From Enoplolaimus lenunculus (taxonomy: Eukaryota; Nematoda; Enoplea; Enoplida; Thoracostomopsidae), in contig JASANG010003068.1 of assembly GCA_030248215.1 (NCBI GenBank), positions 1-64,000 on the forward strand: a stretch of 64,000 nt of DNA. The letters run 5' to 3'. Of the stretch, positions 56,982 through 64,000 are shown in pieces; within the stretch, counting starts at the first letter, position 1, and each line of letters begins with the position of its first letter. Below the pieces are notes generated by a model. That model saw only the letters and a program-made list of their open reading frames with translations. It ran no database searches and had not been told where the DNA came from. Position numbers and translations under genes: made by a program.

Positions 56982-57757
56982 TAGGGTTCCACCGGAATTA
57001 CGATTCCGGCTAAAATTCCGAAAAAATTTGGGTCCCGATTCCGATTTCGACTGGCTTCTATTCCGATGCCGGAATTCCGATTTTTCAGTTTTGAGTTTTT
57101 GAAGCTATTGAGCTTAAATTTTGCCTATTTTTTCGTTCGTTTGCAAATCACTTAGAGAGTAAATTATTTTGCTGATTGTCAAATTGTGACTGCAATTGAA
57201 AACTTTAAGATGTGCCTTTAAACAAATGACAAAATCTAAACTTAAAATTCTACTTCATAGCGGCAAGCAATGATGTTAGCCCCACTAGTTCTCAAATATA
57301 GCCCGATATTTGGTTCAACAGTATCCTTACTGTAGTGAAAACGAGTTCCATTGCATTGATTAGTTTTCAAAAATCTGGTTCCTGGTTTTTATGATTTCAT
57401 AAGACTCCATATTTAAAGTTTTGAAATGCTCAAAATTCTTAACTGCATTTAAACTTAAAGCGTAGTTTTTCCTGTGCTTTGAGAATTGACAGGCTGCTCT
57501 TAGAATTGGCAGGCCTCCATTAATATCATAATTTTACAGGTTAGATTGCTAATACAGTCAGCTATACAAGCAATTTTTACTGAAACTGTTAACAATACAG
57601 TCAAACACACTGCAACAAAAAGTCAAAATTAATACACTTTAGTTTTTGATATAATTACTAAAAGTTGAATTCCGATTCCGATTCCGATTCTTTGTTGCGA
57701 CAAAAGATTTGATTTCGATTCCGCTGCCGACAAAATTTACTTCCGATTGGAACCCTG
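56982..57757. mobile_element. Family L (CCGATT subfamily) hAT-like element inserted in a 676-bp-type unit
   Basis: TAGGGTTCCACCGGAATTAC on the left, TTCCGATTGGAACCCTG on the right. Flanks CTGCATAT (56974-56981) and ATGCATAT (57758-57765) match at 7 of 8 bases. The flanking sequence is a diverged copy of the 676-bp repeat. Confidence 0.88.
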
Positions 57758-57960
57758 ATGCATATGCAATTTATGCAATGCAAATTGTGTTGTATGCTAG
57801 CCGGCAGCATACATGTCGGCATATAGTCGATAGATGAGAAAAGCAGTTGGTGAGGCGGGCTACGTGGCGCAGTGGTAACCGCATCTGCCTGACACGCAGA
57901 AGGTCGCTAGTTCGAAACGACCCTTCTTGACCCGATTTTCCACCTGCTTAGTAGGTAAAT
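57758..57960 (+). repeat. Diverged part of the 676-bp repeat
   Basis: GTGTTGTATGCTAGCCGGCA and CGAGAAAAGCAGTTG-like sequence match the tandem units, and 56940-56981 is the continuation on the other side of L8. Confidence 0.8.
57857..57933 (+). tRNA. tRNA-Val(GAC)-like sequence
   Basis: The anticodon arm TCTGC-CTGACAC-GCAGA pairs perfectly with GAC in anticodon position. The start GGGCTACGTGGCGCAGTGGT fits a D arm. The T arm (GTTCGAAACGACC) and acceptor pair poorly. Probably a pseudogene. Confidence 0.5.
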
Positions 57961-59041
57961 CGGAAGTCCAGATTCCTACCTAGACTGGCACGAATTGCGA
58001 AACGATAAAGTTTTGATTGATTAGGCTTTAGATACAGCACCGCCAGTTCCGGCGAACATGAGAGTGGAGATCGATCGTAATCCACATTTAGAAAAAAGTA
58101 GTTAAGGACCTGCTTGGCAAATACATAAGTATAAAGTTACATATTATATTCGCAAGTAAGGTTTTTGAAACCCAGCCATTTTCACACATGAATTAATTTG
58201 GAACAAAACATTTTCACGCCCGTAGTTAGTTCAACATAGTAGGAGGGTTGAAAACTAAAGATGTGCCGACACCAAATAAGCCGATCCTTATTTTGAAATT
58301 TTGCCGATACCGATGTCGATGCCGATTCCAACTTTAGTACGCCATGCTTCGTAAACAGATAGTACGTATACTTTATTATTCACATTATTATGCGAAGACG
58401 TAAACCCCAACCACTATAAACGATTAGAATTTTATGAGAACGGTTAATTTCCATTATTTTGTAACACAAACACACGAGAGATAGCACTTTCCTTGATCAG
58501 ACACACTGATATGCGCCAAGAAATGAAATTGATAGCATTCCATCTGACTGATATGTGCAAAAAGTATCGACAAAAATCGACAATTTTTTGCAGTGCCGAT
58601 GCCGGAACTTACCAGGGTGCGACCGGATACCAAAAACTGACGGAGCCGTAGCCGGATAATCTAATATCCGGCCGGAGCCGAATAGTTAATTCGATTGTTT
58701 ATTTAATCTCATATTCCTTTATAAGTTTATAGTTTGTATTCTGGTTTATTATGAACGCACTAATTATGGGTTTTTTTCGTAAATTAATAGCCTATCACTC
58801 AAAATTTAACACAAACACATACATTTTTGAATTATATATTTCCATAAATAACTGAAATTCAAGCAAGAAACTAAGGTAAAGTGTCTAAGTAGCATTCAGA
58901 TGTCAGAACGTAACTCGTAATTCTTCCTTCTGTAGCCTACGTATATTAAAAGTGTTTTCGAGACAAAGCTTAACACTTTAACAATGAACCTATTCCATTA
59001 TTCCGTATATGTAACGTTGCGTTCAGTTGCAATATTTGTTT

Positions 59042-59150
59042 GGCCCGTCTTACTTTTACGGTCGGGCATCCAGTTTTTGTACGATACTATAAAATAGAGG
59101 TGTATGTAGCTTAAGATTTAAGGCTGTTGTTTCGCTTAAGCTTAGTTTTG
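59042..59150. mobile_element. Family B left-half fragment inside L9
   Basis: TGGCCCGTCTTACTTTTACG, then GTAGCTTAAGATTTAAGGCT; the right half is missing. Confidence 0.5.
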
Positions 59151-59526
59151 ACTTATCTTCACGTTAACTGCAACGTAAAGTACAAAGTGGTCGGAATGCA
59201 ACCAGAGGCCTAGCCAGAATTTTGGAATGGGAGCTACGTTTTGAGAAAAAATTTTGAATGGGAAGTTACACTTGTTCTCAGCAGAATTGATCGCCTTAAG
59301 ATTGAAGCAAATATAAACCTGGTTTCCACAGTAAATGTAGTTTCAGTTACTTGAGTTCTAACTAATAGATATGCATGCAGCTAATCAATAAAATTGATAA
59401 CTTGGCAGCTCACTTATTACGGCATATAGCTTTTAGACCTCCTATTCTTGTCGTTATACCACCCTGCTATCCAATATACGTACCTTATTCAAAATTTTAA
59501 AATGGTTTACATGACACAATTATGAC

Positions 59527-59904
59527 CAGGGTGCAACCGGAATTCCGGTTCGGTTCCGGCGTTTTTTCACCTTCCGGTTCCGGTAAATTTTTACCGGATT
59601 TAAAAATTCCGGTGTTATAATTCGGCCGTTTTCTTAACTTTGCTAATTTTTAAGAATCTCTTTTGAAAGCCACTTGTACTCCGAATATAAGCCATTGATG
59701 GTGGGTTTCACTTCAGTCGATTATGAAAATCTAAAATACAACAAATAAAATATATACCTATGTTCGACTAAGGTTATTTTACAAATAATAGAGCAAAAAA
59801 TAAGATTAAAATGAAATTTTTGGTGAAATGCATTTTTCACTTTCCGGTTCCGGTAAAATTTTTAAATTCCGGTTCCGGTAAATTGTAATTCCGGTTGCAC
59901 CCTG
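59527..59904. mobile_element. Family L (CCGGTT subfamily) hAT-like element nested in L9, exact 8-bp target duplication
   Basis: CAGGGTGCAACCGGAATTCC and TTCCGGTTGCACCCTG. ATTATGAC is duplicated exactly (59519-59526, 59905-59912). Subterminal TTCCGGTTCCGG blocks at both ends. Likely the youngest element in this nest. Confidence 0.93.
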
Positions 59905-60570
59905 ATTATGACACAATAAAGATATAAAAGTAAGTCAATCTAAGGCAATTAGTTTCGTTTTTTCAAATTGTTAAACAAATATCCGGCAAGAAAAAATACC
60001 GGAGCCGGATGCCGATTTTTTGCCGGAGTCGGAGCCGGATATCCAATCGCACCCTGGTACTCACGATAAGTGCTGATTATTTAGAATTAATTCAAGATCC
60101 TTGCATAAGTTTTAAAAAGATAACGATAAAGATGATTATTGAGAACCTATCACATACGAAATGACAATCCTACACCGACCTGCTGTCCAACTTTATTCAA
60201 ATGGTCCGAGGCAATACAAATACAATAAACAAACAGTGAAACAATGATGAATAGGGGAACTTCTTATATTCATATACCATGTATATACAGAGCGAACTAC
60301 TGCATTACTCTTGAACAAAAACAGAAACGAACATGTAACGTCAATGAAATATCTAGCTATTTGCAATAAACCATTTGTTTGCATTACGTACATTCCTTGC
60401 GTTTGCAGTTATTCGGCCTACTTATAGGTACTTACCGGATTTTGGATGCAGAATAAAGTTAAGTTTTGTTCAGTTTGAACTTTTATGCACCAAGATAGTT
60501 GCAACCACAATTACATATTACATGTATAGTATGTTGTCAAAAAATCAGAAGCTCAATATCTAATTTGCTG

Positions 60571-60633
60571 ATGCGTAACTGTCACATTTGTGGTAATGGC
60601 CGATCATTCAGCAAATCAACACGATGTTGGTAA
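60571..60633 (+). other. Upstream open frame overlapping the neurobeachin/LRBA start
   Basis: ATG at 60571 opens a 20-codon frame that ends TAA at 60633, overlapping the main start (60596) in another frame. If transcription begins upstream of it, it would lower initiation at 60596. Whether it lies in the mRNA is unknown. Confidence 0.35.
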
Positions 60634-61408
60634 CGTAACTGAGCCAGTTGAGCCCGAAAGGATGGGTTCCATATCACCGTCAACAGAACCAGTTAAAACC
60701 TCATCTGATTCTGACAATGTATCTTTATCAGAAGTTGATCAGCATGTCAATCAAAGAAAAGATTCTGCTGCGTTATCTGATATAACAACTGATGAAATTG
60801 GTGCTACAGACACCGCCGATTGTGAGAAAAAGCGAAGTGGTAGCTCAATTACAAATGCAAATGCGAACATAACTATAACCGAAGTCACGAATATTGGGTC
60901 AAATGCTGTAATTAGCGAAGTAGATAGGGATTCCCACTCAAAACCGGAGACGGTGATCTCAAATGGAGATGATGTCGGCTTTGAAACAGTTGATTTATCT
61001 AACCCGTCACCGGATGAAAAATACATTCATCAAGAACAAGAAACGAGCACTGATGTTGCAAAGCATGAAATAGATGACTCCAGTTGTAAGGTTGTTGAAT
61101 CCGGCAATACAGACAGTGTTGTTAACGGTATGAAACACTACGAAACCGATGGTGGAAAGCAGATCAACGGCGAGAAAATTGAAAAGCTGGAAGGTATTCC
61201 ACATGAGCAACAGCGGATACCCAGTGCAGATAAAAACGGTAAAGAAGAAAAGGATATACCAAATTTAGCGAAGAGCAAAGTGAGCGACCAGGGCGGTATT
61301 ACAGAAGCCACTCCAACACCTAATGCAGTGTTTGAACGGCTGGCCGCTAAAGTAAAATCTGGGGAACACTATCAGAACAAAGAAATTGTTGGACCGGTGC
61401 TTAAAGTA
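60596..61408 (+). CDS. NBEA: Neurobeachin/LRBA exon 1
   Basis: ATG to phase-0 donor GTA|GTAAGC, 271 codons. The first 240 are low-complexity acidic sequence; the end ([20 protein letters not shown]) begins the conserved region (vertebrate FAVLIGLIQVGEVSNRDIV). The GTAAGC donor, rather than GTAGTA three bases earlier, gives the same spacing as vertebrates. Confidence 0.9.
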
Positions 61409-64000
61409 GTAAGCTATCTTTGGTAGTCAGGGCGCAACCGGAATTATAACTTATCGGAACTGGAATTTGAAAAATTACGTAGTGTACTAAACGAAACCGG
61501 AAGGTGGGAAAATTCCGGAACCAGAATTCTGGTTGCACCTGGATGTTAGTGTTATATATCCGATACTAGTATGCATTGAGATTTGAGAGATGCCTAGTAA
61601 TAGTGGCAAGGCCAGAAAATATCAGCTCTTGAGAATGTGAAATATATTCAGTGAGGTTGTGTATATATATCAGCCACAAAACAATAAATCATTTTTAAAC
61701 CCCGTTACAAATCATGGTCCTAGGACAGCTCTACTTGGTAATTAAATTAATCTTACTCCAAAACAATATTTACCTGTTTTGCATAGTAATTTAATAGGCT
61801 TTTTAACTAAATACCGCCCAAGCTAAGTAAAGGCGTTTTTATATTGGCATGCAAAGTCGTGAACATTTTGACTAATTTTGTTTTGTTAAAATCCTAATAT
61901 GTATCTTTATAGCTTGTTGGAGGTATGTTCGACATGGAAACTAAATTTGTGATTAAAGAACCCACTAACATCGTTCAAATGATACAGCTTCTGGACGAAT
62001 GCTCATCAACTTTACAGGTATGTACCTACAGGTTATAATATAAATGAATTCGAGCAATTATATAGCATATTTTCAATTGTGTTTAATTTTTCGGTCGTAC
62101 ATTGCATCATTAGTGTTATTAAATATCTCTGTTATTATTGTTATTCGGTTTTGTTTGGCTGCTTAAAGGGTTTCGTTTCCTATATTTGAAAATGAAACAA
62201 GTATGATGTGTTAAATGAAATTTTTTCCACTTTTTCTTCGTGCGTTCAATGTCGGTATTGTTCTTCAGTTTTACTTGAAATGTAATTTTAAACAGGCTGA
62301 AGTATGGAGTGTATTCATAGCGATAGTGCGCAAGTCTACTAGAAATTTGGAAGCTTGTGCTAGCGTCGATGCTATTCATTTGATTTTGGAAAGATTACCA
62401 TCAGTTGATGACGTCGTTGCAGGTTAGTCATTATATATCAGGGTGCAACCGGAATTCCATTTCCGGTTTTGATATATGTAATTCCAGCTCCACCCTAATA
62501 TATAAGGGTTCAAACAGGAACTATATTTTGCCGGAACAAGAACAGAAACAGGAATTTAATTTCTGTGTCGGAACAGGAACATGAACCGGAATTTGAAATA
62601 TATTTCATCACCGAATTACTGTTCAACTTATTACAAAACGCAAAAATGGCTTAAGCGAATTTTCAGCTATTTCATCATCAAGTTTTTCGAAAACAACAGA
62701 AACAGTTTATTAACAAAATTGAAGTAATTACGACAACACTCATGTTGAAATAGGATTTTTTAAAGAAAAACTTTTCAATATTTAAATGACTTAGCAATAA
62801 TTCGTCACAAAACTAAGAATTCTGGTTCCTTTATCTTTGCATGCAGGAACATGTTCCGGCCGGATCGGGAATTCCGGTTGAATGTATGCATATACGTATA
62901 TACCCGGGGCCGGGGCCAGCAAAATACACTACAATTCAAATTTCTTGTGCGTTTTGCGTAAACATGTACCTGTTAGCACTGTACTGTTTTTATCATATCG
63001 CGTCACGTCACGCGACATTTTGTTGACACTCCCATGTTGTGAATTTACTGTTAATGCGGTGTTATTTGCCATACCGCGTCACGCGACACTTTTCGATGGT
63101 TATGTAATTGGTTATGTAATAAACTTACTGTGCTGCGTTCGGATCTGCCTAAATTGTGCCACGGGTCATTTTGCCTAGATATGTGTTGAAAGTTACTGCA
63201 GTGCTGTTGTTGTGTTTACAAAATAAGTTTACACATCAGCAATGTTTTGCTATGTGAACGTGTACATCGGCGGTACATTTATTATTGGTTGGCGGTCGTT
63301 TACTGCGCTAAATTGGGCGTTTGCAGTAAAGTGCGGGCGGGGGAGCAGGGTACAAACATTTTATGCTAACGTACAACATAAAACATGTTGTACATCTTGT
63401 GTCCTGTTTGTTTTTATAATAGCTATAAAAAGCGCTGCCATACTGTGTATAGTACTAAGATATACACCGACTATTATATAACTATCCTCAGGTAATTAGC
63501 TGAAATTAGTTCTTTTTGTTTTAGATCTGTTCATTGAGCTTCTTGGTGTCCTTGCAAGCTATAGCATCAATGTAAAAGAAATGAAGCACTTTTTACGTTC
63601 GCTGCGCGCTAAAGATCATAAGTGTGTAAGTTAGCTTGAATTTTGTAATAGTTATGCTTCGCACAGAACTGGTTGATTATACGTATGTTTTACACTAAAA
63701 TTCTCCCGTGGTCACTATTAGTAATTATTTATAGATTGTTTATAGTGTACGCATACAGTGAGAACATTTTCCAACATGTAAATTGGCAGACTTTATTGAT
63801 ATCATAAACATCCGTTCCAATTTTGTGTTTGTGATTTCGTTCCTGGACTGTGTATCACAGTATACTATTATCGTTGCGATAAAAAGCTGTCGTTTGCGTT
63901 TTAGCCACGTCACTCTGCAAAACTGCTACATGTTCTGCGTCAGATGCCCAAGAAAGAAGGCCCTGAAGTTTTCTTCAGTTTTAGCGGAAATAGAGGCGCA
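60596..64000 (+). CDS. NBEA: Neurobeachin/LRBA-type BEACH protein, first five exons (runs off the window)
   Basis: Neurobeachin and LRBA are very large BEACH-domain scaffolds of membrane traffic; invertebrates usually have one copy (rugose in fly, sel-2 in worm). Coding exons: 60596-61408, 61913-62017, 62296-62422, 63525-63625 and 63905-64000. All phases agree (0, 0, 1, 0), giving 414 residues. Residues from about 245 align with the armadillo-like N-terminal region of vertebrate NBEA and [52 protein letters not shown] and [17 protein letters not shown]. The concanavalin-like, PH and BEACH-WD40 parts lie beyond the window. Residues 1-240 are acidic, Ser/Asn/Asp-rich and probably disordered, with no match to the short vertebrate N-termini. 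Start chosen as the first ATG after an in-frame TGA at 60569. NBEA and LRBA cannot be told apart from this part. Confidence 0.93.
61428..61541. mobile_element. Short family L copy in neurobeachin/LRBA intron 1
   Basis: CAGGGCGCAACCGGAATTAT on the left and AATTCTGGTTGCACCTG on the right, 114 bp. It begins 19 bp after the exon 1 boundary. Confidence 0.75.
61913..62017 (+). CDS. NBEA: Neurobeachin/LRBA exon 2
   Basis: Acceptor ATCTTTATAG, 35 codons ([14 protein letters not shown]...CSSTLQ), donor GTATGT. Vertebrates have LVGGEFDLEMNFII. Confidence 0.95.
62296..62422 (+). CDS. NBEA: Neurobeachin/LRBA exon 3
   Basis: Acceptor TTTTAAACAG, 42 codons ([20 protein letters not shown]...VDDVVA) plus G, donor GTTAGT. 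Very close to vertebrate AEVWSMFTAILKKSIRNLQ. Confidence 0.95.
62439..62497. mobile_element. Minimal 59-bp family L copy in neurobeachin/LRBA intron 3
   Basis: CAGGGTGCAACCGGAATTCC joined almost directly to ATTCCAGCTCCACCCTA; little but the two ends remains. Flanks are TA-rich (TTATATAT, ATATATAA), so the duplication is ambiguous. Confidence 0.7.
62503..62886. mobile_element. Family L (TTCCTG subfamily) copy in neurobeachin/LRBA intron 3
   Basis: AAGGGTTCAAACAGGAACTA on the left, GGAACATGTTCCGGCCGGAT and ATTCCGGTTG on the right; the reverse orientation of the copy at 49808-50156. Confidence 0.7.
62887..63524 (+). other. Rest of neurobeachin/LRBA intron 3
   Basis: Repeated GCGTCACGCGACA-like words near 63000-63090; short open frames (62882-63178, 63242-63481) are Cys/Val-rich with no motif. 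No gene seen. Confidence 0.4.
63525..63625 (+). CDS. NBEA: Neurobeachin/LRBA exon 4
   Basis: Acceptor TTTTTGTTTTAG. AT completes Asp349, then [20 protein letters not shown] to AKDHKC, donor GTAAGT. Cys382 stands where vertebrates have Trp. Confidence 0.95.
63905..64000 (+). CDS. NBEA: Neurobeachin/LRBA exon 5 (cut by window end)
   Basis: Acceptor TTTGCGTTTTAG, 32 codons visible ([20 protein letters not shown]...SGNRGA), matching vertebrate PRHAVKLLSVLNQMPQRHGP. Open to the last base. Confidence 0.95.

Larger units (their letters stand above)
58614..60056. mobile_element. Family L (CCGGAG subfamily) hAT-like element nested in M2
   Basis: CAGGGTGCGACCGGATACC on the left, GGATATCCAATCGCACCCTG on the right; CCGGAGCCGGA words at both ends. 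Flanks GAACTTAC (58606-58613) and GTACTCAC (60057-60064) match at 6 of 8; the unoccupied site is seen in M1 (GATACTCACG, inverted). 1.44 kb including the nested L10. Confidence 0.85.
58257..60085. mobile_element. Family M element (M2), outermost of a three-level nest
   Basis: Starts AAAGATGTGCCGACACC with GCCGAT hexamers; its interior is shared with M1 in inverse orientation. Element L9 (58614-60056) splits it near the right end, after TTTTGCAGTGCCGATGCCGG. Confidence 0.8.

Noticed and set aside
1-64000. Retrovirus, LTR or LINE remnants
   Set aside because: I looked for reverse transcriptase, protease and integrase motifs and long terminal direct repeats and recognised none.

Overview
This is animal (metazoan) nuclear DNA: AT-rich, with canonical GT-AG introns, few genes and very many short inactive DNA transposons. 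Two genes are identified by protein similarity. The first is the 5' part of a neurobeachin/LRBA-type BEACH gene on the + strand (coding start 60596, running off the right edge). The second is a complete or nearly complete Qc-SNARE of the syntaxin-6 family on the - strand (29307 down to 19996, nine exons). Both proteins are diverged from their vertebrate relatives. A fast-evolving invertebrate, perhaps a tunicate, would fit, but that is only a guess. Nothing bacterial, viral or retroviral was recognised.

Layout. 1-5.7 kb: short inverted-repeat elements, including an element (3253-4917) inserted into another with a 10-bp duplicated target. 5.7-10.2 kb, - strand: a plausible two-exon gene for a small single-pass membrane protein with a coiled-coil tail, with several elements in its 4-kb intron. 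10.2-19.5 kb: elements only, including a 1.6-kb element (12417-14038) built from two internal hexamer or minisatellite arrays. 20.0-29.3 kb: the syntaxin-6-like gene; its intron 7 holds an 18-bp minisatellite of about 0.9 kb. 29.3-60.5 kb: a long gene-poor stretch with nested hAT-like elements, a 9-copy 85-bp minisatellite, a 3-copy 676-bp tandem repeat carrying tRNA-like sequences, and decayed tRNA-like sequences around it. 60.6-64 kb: neurobeachin/LRBA exons 1-5, with three small elements in introns.

The most striking pattern is in the transposons. At least ten families of short elements share hAT-like traits (8-bp target duplications, many exact, and CAG...CTG-type ends). Many of these families carry a different tandem six-base word near the ends or across the middle: TTAGGC, CCGGTT, CCGATT, CCGGCT, TTCCTG, GTCTCG or GCCGAT. 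In plant Ac, subterminal hexamers are transposase binding sites, so these arrays may record different transposase specificities. No transposase gene was found here, so all of these would depend on enzymes encoded elsewhere.

The two named proteins both act in membrane traffic between Golgi, endosome and plasma membrane, but they are 31 kb apart on opposite strands and nothing in the sequence links their regulation.
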